DNA of 64,000 nt from Leptasterias polaris (lineage: Eukaryota > Echinodermata > Asteroidea > Forcipulatida > Asteriidae). Shown here piece after piece: positions 1 through 11,500 of this stretch (its first letter is position 1; the number at the start of each line of letters is the position of its first letter). Both the position numbers and the translations under genes were made by a program. The stretch is from NCBI GenBank assembly GCA_037783415.1, contig JAZGTN010000176.1, positions 1,364,001-1,428,000 of the forward strand, given 5' to 3'. The notes under the pieces were generated by a model that was not told the DNA's origin, ran no database searches, and saw nothing but the letters and a program-made list of their open reading frames with translations.

Positions 1-1787
1 TTGGTCTTTTGAGCCCAAATTAATACCAAATACATGAACAGTGTATGCAAAATCTGGCTTTGATTTCAACATTAAACACCCCACACAACACCTCTGACAT
101 TCGTTTTGGAATGATTTGTTCCAAGTTTATAATACAATAACTACAGAAAAGCACAACAATATTCCAGCAGAGGAGGAATCCATCCCAAATAACTCAGATT
201 AAGAAATGGCTGCAAAACATCACAAGGCATCTTGTCAAAGTTCAAAAAGGTAACAAAGGCAGTCCCAAATTGTCATCTAAAATTGATGTCACTAAAAAAA
301 ATAAGATCATCACAGAGCGAGCCTTTCCTTGTCTGCCCTGACTCATTTGTACATAAATACATACTGTATTTTCTCTAATGTAATAAAAATATTAAAACAT
401 AGAAATAGCCTTAAAGTATTAAAGAGTAGGTGTAACAAAAATATCAAAAAATTACAAATTTATTTATATCATATGAATTTATGATAAATGCATCAGTTTT
501 TTTTTACAATCAGATTAATAAATACAAAACACTTCATTTGAAAAATGGCAACTTTACCAGCTCCCTTAAGGGTAAGTCAACAGTTACAGCCTCTTCTTTA
601 ACATATATCTTTTAAATTTAATCGTAATGACTCCCTTTTTGTTATTAACAAAAAGACAAAGAAACAGTCTGTAAATTGTTTCTATAGTATAATAAGCAAA
701 AATACAAAATGATGGACTCAGTTTGGCAAAATTTAAAAAACCCAACACTTCCGGACGGACAAATATGTTATAATATAATATAAACCTTTTTGAATAATTT
801 CTAAAACCTAGTTTAAATAAATGAACGTATTGCATGACAATGGACGGTTTTGTGCCACAGCATACATTTCTTACTTTTTAAATGGGATTTGAAATTAAAT
901 AAATTGATAAAAAGGAACCATAACTGGAAATCGTTACAACTTATTGAAGAATATCCAAGTCATTTTTTAGGGTTTTGTGATTTCTATTTTGGAGCTGAAG
1001 GCATCTGTGCCATCCTACTAAACTTGCTTGTACCAATTTGTGAATAATATTGCAGACAAACAAAACTACATTATAAAAATTAAACAAATTTAACAAAAAA
1101 GTAGAGTACAGGCTTACTGTTTTAAACGGTTACTCTTATTAAGATGAGACCTTAACATTACGTAGATTGACATAAAGTAACCAACTAATGATAAAAAGAT
1201 CAAATTGAAGTCCAATCAAAAAAATTGTCAATACCTACTCAACAAAGGCACCGACTCAAAAAGCACAATGCACAAAATGCAATTAATTGTTGTTAAGTTG
1301 GTCCTCTTTGACATCAACACACTTGATGAACCTTAGAGGGCAATATACCAATAGACCATTATGTCCACACATCAACAAACAATAGTTAAATAGTTCAGCA
1401 TTCGATTAGCTACAGAAGTCTTACAAAACTTTCAAGCAATATGCAACAGATGACGCCAATGACTGTAAGTACATCATGTAATTGTTATGAACTGCATGTC
1501 TACTAATTGTTTCAAAAGCACAAAATTTATTCTTAATTTTGGCCAGTAAACTTGAAAATATACATGTAAGTCCATAGATTGCATGATGCATAAGAATGGT
1601 TGGTTGGTCACTAGAGTGTAATAGTTGATTACACAGGCAAGTTGTTTGGCATGGACTAAATTACAACATATTCAACATGGATTACTAAGTACAAAATGTG
1701 AATAGTGTAAATGAAGTGTCTGCAATAATTCCCAACAGAAACATTGCAAGTGATGTTAAAAAAACTGCAGGTGGGATCCTCTTTTCA
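1..1787. other. 3' UTR / downstream flank
   Basis: AT-rich sequence downstream of the stop with no convincing gene on either strand. Minus-strand AATAAA hexamers occur at 1526-1531 and 459-464 as candidate poly(A) signals, plus one at 2172-2177 inside the adjacent MITE. The transcript end cannot be fixed from sequence alone. Confidence 0.4.
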
Positions 1788-2284
1788 TTAAAGAGGGGCT
1801 CAAAGGCCAAATTCAGCGTTGTGATCCAGTCATTTTCCAATAGATAGAGTCCTTTTGAAAATGGAGAAAAAAGAAACAAACGTTTCTATCTCAGGGTAAA
1901 ATGTCACTGTGTTTAATACCCTTCAAGTGCAATTTTGGTCAAAATCCTAAAATGTTTGGTGTTGTCACATTTCAAATATATGGCATTTTAGTACACAGAG
2001 TTTTTAGAGATTTTCTGAATGTTGATAATATTAAATCAAAATGGTATTGAATTTGACCTTTTGATTGCAAACATTTCTCATGGCAGGCAAAGTACAAACC
2101 CATTTGTTGTTGATGACTGATGACGTTATGCTCTGAAAGAGTTTAAATTAAAATCACATTTTAAACCACATTTTATTGTGAGGTTAGAGATTTATAATTT
2201 TTCTTCCCCATTTTCATGAGGCCTCTATGTATAGGAAAAATAGTGCACCACAAAACTGAATTTGACACTGGAGCGCCTCTTTAA
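1788..2284. mobile_element. TTAA-bounded MITE in the 3' UTR
   Basis: 497 bp, bounded by TTAA at 1788-1791 and 2281-2284, with inverted ends TTAAAGAGG...CAAATTCAG / CTGAATTTG...CCTCTTTAA. It is a decayed relative of the element at 33774-34378 (shared TCATTTTCCAATAGATA-GAGTC and TACCCTTC-AGTGCAA segments). TTAA targets are typical of piggyBac-type transposition (family knowledge). Confidence 0.72.
2172..2177 (-). terminator. Candidate poly(A) signal AATAAA
   Basis: Nearest AATAAA after the stop codon, about 190 bp downstream on the minus strand, inside the TTAA-bounded MITE. Distance is suitable for a short 3' UTR, but more distal hexamers are equally possible. Confidence 0.3.
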
Positions 2285-2361
2285 CTAAACCTTCTGTGAC
2301 TGGCATACAGAATGGATGCATATGTAAAGAAGTCCAGAAGGACGGTCTTCATAGAAACATT

Positions 2362-2523
2362 TTAAACCCTTGATGCTGAACCATGTCTTTTTTGGTCCTC
2401 CCTAGTCCTACCAGAAGTCTTTGTTGGAGTCCGCACAGCCTCTTTACTCCCGCGTCTGTCAACCTCTCTGTGACGGTGTGTGTCACCACTTCCATTCCTA
2501 TGAGATTTTGAATTGCTGTGTTT
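2362..2523 (-). CDS. Terminal exon: basic C-terminal tail and stop
   Basis: 53 codons plus TAA, acceptor GTATTAG. Starts KHSNSKSHRNGSGDTHRHRE and ends RHGSASRV. Lys/Arg/His/Ser-rich and disordered, similar to basic tails after the last SH3 of RIM-BP proteins. Other acceptors nearby (AACACAG, CTCATAG) lead to stops within six codons, so this frame was chosen. Two TTAA-bounded MITEs flank the exon, at 1788-2284 and 2557-3357. Confidence 0.78.
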   Translation of the reverse strand, partial: KHSNSKSHRNGSGDTHRHREVDRRGSKEAVRTPTKTSGRTREDQKRHGSASRV

Positions 2524-5500
2524 CTAATACAAAAATAATAGAACATATCCAATGATTTAACCCATTAGCACTTACGTGCAAGTAATTTACTCACTGAACA
2601 GGGCAGGGAAAAGTCACCGAATTAATGCAGTATCTGGAACTTGTACCATAACTTCCGTTTGGATTTTTTTATGTGTTACAAGTTGGGTTTAATTTGTAGA
2701 CGATAAAATTATCTTTCGAATGATTTACACATATATTTATTTGCTTTTATTGAATTGAAGCTTTGAGAATGCAAATATGATGACACATCAACTAAATTAG
2801 AAAACTTATAGTTTGCTTTAGTGTTATGTTTCACGGAAAGTTGTGAACAAAACATTTTCAACTATACTGCCTTTCAAACAAAAACAATATGTTACCAAAG
2901 TGATTGAAATGTATCAAAATATACCAATGAATGTCTTTATTACTTACAGATTACAATTAATTATTTCCTTTAGAATGTAATTTCCTTTTAATAATGTGTG
3001 AAAAACATGGTGAAAGCCCAGCAAAACATCGTCGCTGTTGTAGTATACATTATGGTGCGTAAAGCATTGTACATATGATACAAGGCGCAATAAACAGAGA
3101 AGCCAATACACTTTGAATTAGATTTCCGACCTTTAAACCTTTGGAGGTAGATTACTCTTTTTTTTCAATGGTGACCTCGTGATATTTTTAGACTGTCTGT
3201 ACTCTTTAGATCAAGCTCTTTCGACGGCTGTTTAGTGCGACCCGCTAGCATGTGTAAAACCGAAGATACAAAGTGTTTTCTAATCTCGGGTGGGTTTAGG
3301 CGGTCCAGTGAGTAAATGGCTGGGCGGTTTAGGGCGGTACAGTGACTAAAGGGTTAATAGATGTTGAATTTGCATCGCAGATAAAGAATATTATTTGGTT
3401 TTACCCAAACTCTGATGTGTGTAAAGCACTGTATACTCAGTACTTTCCAGAGTCCTGAGAAAAAAATTCACAGGCATATTACTCGGGTGGGATTCAAACT
3501 CACAAACTTTGCCATTCTACAGCAGATATTTTACCAAGAGACTATGGCTATGCCTGCGGATTTTTTTTCCCCCATAGGATTCAGGAAATTACTGATTATA
3601 CAGTGCTTTACACACATTGTGTATGGGTAAAATCAAAGATCATCAATGCTATCTTGCACTCAGTATTAAGTGTTGGAGTATTCACTAATCCAAACCTTGA
3701 TTAAAAAATTGATTCTTTCTTTCTGCTTCTTTAGAAGAAAACAATTTACCTTCCTGCCGTGAGAGCCTGACATGGATATTTCTTCAATGAAGTTGGATGG
3801 CACCAATCCACGCTTACCTCGCACCTGTAAGAACAAAGAACAGTCTCTTAAGACATTGTTTAAATTACATAATTTGCAGACATGAACAAAATGTACTGTT
3901 ACAAAAAAGAATTATTTGACTAAAAGTACACGTAATTCCCAAGTATCCAGACAACTCAATTGCAAAGAAGATGGTAACAAGATTACAGAATGTTGTATGC
4001 TTTCTGACTGGTGCCCCCCAAACAAACAAAGAGACAAAACAGTGAGACCACTATCAAGGGGCTAGATAGCTCAGTTGGTGGAGCACTGACATCATAAGAG
4101 TTATAACAAAGAACTGGTGGGAGCACTTGTTATTACACACATGTAACCGCGCTGGCCCACCAGTTATTACACACATGTAACCGCGCTGGCCCACCAGTTA
4201 TTACACACAAGTAACCGCGCTGGCCCACCAGTTATTACACACAAGTAACCGCGCTGGCCCACCAGTTATTACACACAAGTAACCGCGCTGGCCCACCAGT
4301 TATTACACACATGTAACCGCGCTGGCCCACCAGTTATTACACACAAGTAACCGCGCTGGCCCACCAGTTATTACACACAAGTAACCGCGCTGGCCCACCA
4401 GTTATTACACACAAGTAACCGCGCTGGCCCACCAGTTATTACACACAAGTAACCGCGCTGGCCCACCATAGGCACGAATTCCTATGGAAATATACAGATG
4501 TCCACGAATGAAAAGACTGAATTTAAAAAACATGTGCAAGATAATATGAATTATGTCACACCAAGTGTTCCAACCATATGAAATGACTCAGCTAGTTTGT
4601 AAACTGAGAGGTCGCAGGTTCCAATCCCGCTGCAGTCAATTTGTCTATGTTTAGCCCAAAACTGATTTATATTTACCAGGTCAGTTTCCCTTGTAGTTTA
4701 TTACTTGAAAAACGAAAATATCTTGACATACAGTGATAATATTACTGAAGCACAGGGTTTTTTAATGGCAGCATTTTCTTGTACTCAATTGTAGACTAAT
4801 TAGTCTTTCATTAAAGTAGAGCCATCTTGCCTTTTTTCTTCCAATTCTAAAAAATTTCACCCAGTCAGGGCTGGAAAAATAGTCTGGCCCCTTTTTTGTT
4901 AAATGAGAATCAGTATTTGTGATAGCTACTGCATGCAGGAAACAAGACACAGATCGACTCACCTTTCCTTGGTAGAAACCATCAGGTCTGATGGAGCCAA
5001 ACACAGTGACAATATCACCTTCATTGAAGGCCACCTCATAAGTAGGGTAGTGGTTTGGGGAATGCTCAACTGGGTTGTAGTTATACACCGCCATGAACTG
5101 ATTATAAACAACAGTCAAAAAGACATTTCAGATGCAGAGAGAGGGCGTTTTCATTCATAATGATACTATATTCAATATTGACTTGGGTGTCTTTTTATCA
5201 TAAACCATTAGATGATATTGAAGTCAAAATGATGTTGTATGATCAAGACACAATGCCATCCTGTATCATGTTCTTAAGTGTGAAGTAATTCCGCTGTAAG
5301 CTACTCCCACTTCACACAAACTGGCTCCACTGATTACCAGAAGCCCATATGAGTCGTATTAAGCTACTTTTTCTTTGATGATTTATGCAAGAAAAGTTGA
5401 ATAATCGGACTTGGCTTTTACTTACAGTCTATAGGTTTTCTCAAAGTTAATACTCATAATAAATGCTTTGTGATGAAACGGGAGATTTATGGTCAAATTA

Positions 5501-8500
5501 CATATAGACATATGCCACTTTGGAGCCAGAAGAAGCAAAACCTTTGGGCATGCATGTGTGTGACGCAATGACTTACCAACACGATTGTGATGTTGTGTGA
5601 TAAATACATCCATCAGTACAAAGTTTTTGCGGTGGTGCTCCTTTAAAAATTTCCAAGTAAATTCTATTTTTCTACTGAGCTCATACACCGTAGAATGCCA
5701 GTACGATTACCAAGTTTGTCTTTTTTACATTTGGTGGCATTTTGTAAATTTTGCTAATAGTCAAAACACACAAAAAAGGACTTGAATGCAAATTCATGAC
5801 CAAGGTGTGATCATGACCTAATGTGTGTTCATGACCAATGCGTGTTCTTGACCAAGGTGCATTCATGACCAAGTAGTGTTCAAGACCAAGGTGTGTTAAT
5901 GACCAATGCGTGTTTTTGACCTAGGTGTGTTCATGACCAAGGTGTGATCATGATCAATGTGGGTTCATGACCAATGCGTGTTCAAGACCAAGGTGTGTTA
6001 ATGACCAATGCATGTTCATGACCAAGGTGTGTTCATGACAAAGGTGTGTTCATGACCACGGTGTGTTCATGACCACGGTGTGTTCATGACCACGGTGTGT
6101 TCATGACCAAGAAGTGTTCATGACCAATTCATGACCAAAGTGAAACATCTCTGTACCTAGATGGGTTCTTTACAGATCAATGAAAACTAAAACAAGTCTC
6201 GTACCAGTCTTTCCTGCAAGTCGTCACTCACGACAGATGACCCCTGAGATGTGACAGTGCCACGTCCCACTGAAGATTCTGTCACAGCAGAATCGGACCA
6301 TGATGATGATAACATGCCTGGATCTTCTAACTCTGTCTCCACAATGGCCGATGACTGACCAGTAGCTGAAACTGTCTGGATGCCAAATGTTTGGACAGTG
6401 CGTAGGTTTATGCCGTCCACCAAAGCCTGATCGTATGGGAGTAAACAACAAAATGAATGGGCTTTAAACCTAATTTGATTTGACAATGTTTGATTCTATA
6501 CAAGAAAAGGTAAGACCTAATGCTCAAAATGTAACATGATAGCTGCATTGATTCAAGAGCAAACTGCTATGAAGTCAAAATGTAACATGATAGCTGCATT
6601 GATTCAAGAGCAAACTGCTATGAAGTCAAAATGTAACATGATAGCTGCATTGATTCAAGAGCAAACTGCTATGAAGTCAAAATGTAACATGATAGCTGCA
6701 TTGATTCAAGAGCAAACTGCTATGAAGTCAAAATATTTTCTGGCTTTATATAAATGCTGGCATGTAACCATTTACAATAATGCACCCCATCTTGCCATGT
6801 TTAAATGTACAGATCCATGTGACCGAGGCTAAAATTAAAAATCGTCTGGCCCCTACACCCTATCATATACTAAAGCTAGAGCATGAAGGAATAAATCAGA
6901 CCAAAATAGTCTGATTATTAGGTTGCTTTAATTGTACCTTTGTAAGATGAGCATTTGTGACTAGCTGTTTCTGCTGTCTGTTGACAAAGATCTTGTAACC
7001 AACAATCTCCAATCCATTGCTACGACCTAGGTCATCAAGGTTAGGTGGGTGCCAGGTCAAGACAGCTCCATGGTGACCTATAACCTTTGACACAATGAGG
7101 CTACGGGGTGGCAGTGGCATACCTGTTAATGGAAAATATCAGTGTGTTTTAAAATTTGTATGGTAGCAAACATGGTATTAAGCAAGAAATACATGTGTAT
7201 CTAATAGACCCTGGTTTGACTTAATAGAAACCCGACTTTGTATTTCATCCACATATACAACTACATGTATTGTGAATGAACAGTTTTGGTTTTAAAAAAC
7301 CCAGCAACTTTTGAAAACAAAATCTGAATACCTAGGCTGAAATCTTGGTGTAGAAACTAATCGCCCAGTCAAAAACTTTTTCAGAGTTATTATACATTTT
7401 TAACATTGTATTATGGTTGTTTAAGTTTATTTATTGTTGGAACAAACATGAAGAATATGAAAATTTTACTTGAAAAAAAGAAAGAGTTTATTTAGGCCGC
7501 CTGAATGGCAGAAATATATTTGTCTGATTCTCAACAGTACAATACAACATCAATTATGGAGCACTTCACTATCAAATAATGATATCATCTAGCTTTCAGG
7601 ATAACAGTGAATAGCTTGCTAGAAAGTAATGTTTTATTGAAATCTGATGAGCTTAACCCCAATTTTACAAATAATAGACATGCAAAATAAAATTGACAAA
7701 ATGAATGTTAAAAGACCAAGAGTTCACATTTTAAAAAAAACACACTTAAAAATACAACAACATTCAAACTCACCAGTAAGATGAGGTTGTCTCAACCCTC
7801 CATTGGAAGACAGTTGGTGATTCCCATGACTGTTCATCTTTGTCTTCTGACTGTGCGGGATCATTCTACTCTGATCTGGCTCATCAACTCCTCTTGTACC
7901 ATTCCTAAGACTAACAGATACACTGTGTGGCTGTGGGGATGCTGTCCCATTTGAACCTACTTGGCCATAATGAGAAGAGTATGAAGCAGGTAATGAATTT
8001 GGCAGCTGAGGGGACACGCTTTGGATTGGCAACCAAGGCATCATGGTATCAGTGGCCGGGATGTTACTTGATCCTGACACTGAGGTTCTGTTACTTGAAG
8101 CGGACATTAACTGACCTCCACTTGTGGGTGAAGAGGATAGGTTCAAGAACCCATTATTCTGAGTTTTGGGGAGAGTCTTAGTTGAGTTTGGGATGTGATG
8201 CTGAGTTGATGATAGTAAGCCTCCAGGCTGGTTTTGTGGTGATTGAATGTGGCCACGCTGGGAAGTGATAGAGGCTGAGGTTGCTGAAACAACCCCTGGA
8301 TGTGCTACTGTTGTGTTAGTTCCATCATAGAGAGAAGCACCACTGTATCCTTGGTGAATATTTGCTGAGGCACTCCTTGGTTGACCTGCAACCCTCGGAT
8401 TCAAATCAGAAGCACCAATCCCTTGATGCATCTGCAGTGTATTAATACTTTTGTAAATCTCTGGAGCATTTGATTTTTGATGAACAGATGATGGGCTCAT

Positions 8501-11500
8501 CCCAGGGCTCACCAAAGAGCTCTCAATTCCTTTAGTCATGCTCCTATTGATGTTTGGCGGCAAAGTAGTGTTAGAAAGAGGTTGTGTACCATTCTCAGAA
8601 TGTAACGCATTGGACATTACACTAGTCTGCAAGGTGGTCTGATTTCCAGACAGTGCTACTGGAGCTGATTGTACACCAGTGCTGTTCACCCTGCTTACTG
8701 GATGCCCATGATGCGTTGTGATTCCATGATGAATGGCTGCAATACCTATTCTCTGTGGTGAGTTGCTCATTGCAGGAACCATTGATGTAACATGGCCAGA
8801 TGGAAGTTTTGTTTCTACCAACTCTTTGGTACCTCTTGATCTTGAATCAATATTATGACTTTTGGTTGGAAAGCCAGTAGTACCTCCATACGTTGAGGGC
8901 GCTTTTGTCAAGCTGTATTCAGACAGAACTGGTGCACTGATCACAGAGGCTGCTCCTACTGTTGAGCCACTCGCAATGCTAGGACTTATTTGTTGATTGA
9001 CAAGAGGACTTAGAACTTCTCCCATCCTTTCCACAGGGATCTGGGGGTCTCTATTGGATTGTGATCCCTCAATGAGGCCAAATGGACCCCTTCCTTTGGG
9101 ACCTTCCCCAGCCACTGCCTGAAATGTTACATTTGTAGCACCATTCCCAGGGAGTAGTACCCCATTTGCTGAGGAGCTCTGTCTGGAGTTTCTACCATTT
9201 TCAGCTTGAACATTAGACTGTCCACTACTATAGTTTGTGTGGGTTATCAGTTGCCCACCAGGTGTCACTTCAGCGTGATAATTGTTTAAGGTCCTTCCAG
9301 AGGATTGCGATGGGCGGTTAGTTGTCCTAGTCATGTCATTTGGAATAGACCGATTACCAAGTGTTGAAAGACTTGTGGGTGTCTCAGAGTGTAGCTGAGT
9401 GGGACTTGAATACATCTGGTATATTCCATCTACTGGTGAAGCAATAAATGTGTTTACATCTCCACTTGGATTAGTAAAATGGGGCAACTCTGGTGGAGAA
9501 TGTTGCTGGCTTGATGACAGTGCTGGATGAGTGGACATATGGGGAAGCCTCAAAGAGTCTGCCAAATCCTGCTCAGACACAGTTGGACTTCCCCTGTAAG
9601 ACAAATCAGCTAATCCACCCTCTCCACTAGTAGCAGGTGTTTGGTGGGACAGACTATTATACCTCAGGGGAGTTTGAAGTGAAGGGGTCCTATTGTTTGG
9701 CCTTGATGATGCATGATAGTCTCTTCCAGGTTTAGATGATGTGGATCTGAGTTTGGATGGTGAGGCATCCAGGACTGATCTAAGGAGATCCAATTCCCCA
9801 TCCTCTTCAAACCTTTTTGATGGAGTCAGGTGTGACCGAGACCGACTTCCTGAGGTTCTCCTCATTAGTTCACCTAGAGATATCCCCCCACCGTCCAACT
9901 CCGAGTCACCGTCCAAACTCCCGCTGATGAGATCCAGGGTTGAGTGCCCTCTTGCAGCACTAAGGCGTCCAAGCTCATCATCATCACTCTCATCAACAGT
10001 GCGGATATCATTCAAGCTCTTGCTGATTTTATCCAACTTCCTTTGTTGCTTACTGATGTCACCATGATCCTTCTGAGGATGTCTGGATCTACTACCCCGT
10101 GTCGTTCTATTCCTACTGGCTACTGGTAAGGGGTTATTGAACTCCTCGCTTGGAAGACTCACAGCGACAGTCAAGTCACTGACCTCTGACAGAAGCTGCT
10201 CAGTCCTGTCTGGGCGGAATTGCTCCAGCTCGGCAGCCATCTTCTGTATAATAGCTTCCCGCTCTTTGCATTTTTGGAGTAAGTAGGAAACCTTTGCCTA
10301 ATGAAAGAAACAAAAACCAGTAGAAAATGACAAAACATAACAGTGCATTGTACAGGTTTGAAGCAAGAGTAAAATTAGACAGTCGTCAGAAAGATATGAA
10401 TGAGAGAACTGCATGATCACACAAAACAAATGAATACTTTTGAATACAAATGCTTACTTTTTATCAACTGCATCACTCATCATAAGAAACATTTCTAGTC
10501 AGTTCTCATTTTGATTTGCCAATCTCAATCTCAATAAGCACAATATGAATGTATGCTGAATCCCTAACCAGTCCCTTTACCCCCCCCCCCCACCAAATGT
10601 TAAAATGTGAACAATTAATTTGAGAAAATATAAAATGTTGTTAAACTGTGTTTACCAAAACTACCTCCCCCCCAAAAACCCCAAAACAAACAAAACAAAA
10701 CACAACCCAAAACAAAAACCTAACCCCCCCCCCAAAAAAAAACCCCAACAACCACAGCATGAAAATCAGCTTCAAAATCCAATGATCTATCATAAATTTA
10801 ATGCATTTATGGAAAGTTCCATTCAACGAGGTGTAAAGGTTTAATCTGAAATAATATTCTTCATTAAAGTAGCCAACAAGCAGATGACTAAAGCCCGGTT
10901 CATACTTCCTGCAAATACAAAGTGAATTTTGACGTCACAAATTCGCAAAGAACAATTCGAAACGGTTTAGCTGTGCTCAACTCCTGCAAAACATTTGCGA
11001 AACATTCTGCAAAACAGAGCTGTGACGTCAATTTCGCTTTGCACAAAGCACAGAGATGCCAACATTTCAAATTCAAAAAGAGTAATTTGCCCTCAGGCAA
11101 TATATATAGCATTTAACAGAGATCAGTGTCATACATGTTCTGTGCTTTTTGACGATATCGTATGCTCCGGCGCGCTGTGTGCAATGTTGATGTCGAGTCA
11201 CAGCGACCGCGAGCAGATTTCACTACGAAGTTGTAATCCTCTATAAAATCATGTTGTAATGAATCCATCGTTGTACTCCAACAAGCGAAAAACTAATCAA
11301 ACTATTGTATTATTATATTGGTTTTACCTGGCATGCGTAAACAACGAGCACCGTAATAAACATGATTTTATCAACAGTGTAGTACGACGAGCAAGACTAC
11401 ACGCGGTTTTCTCAAACGCCCCAATATCAACATCAGTATACCTGGGGCGATTTGGTTAGCAACTGACCATGGCTGGTTGCCAGTCTTCTAATACACATTG

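Noticed and set aside
4059..4100. tRNA gene
   Set aside because: Only an A-box-like head; no acceptor-stem pairing and no B box at tRNA distance. It is a SINE head.
8000..10130. Plus-strand open frames opposite the Ser-rich exon (for example 9741-10067)
   Set aside because: Antisense shadows of a Ser-rich coding exon, without splice or start context.
10240..10297. ATG near 10240 as start of a separate Ser-rich protein
   Set aside because: The frame continues upstream through a helix to a good acceptor in the right phase with the preceding exon.
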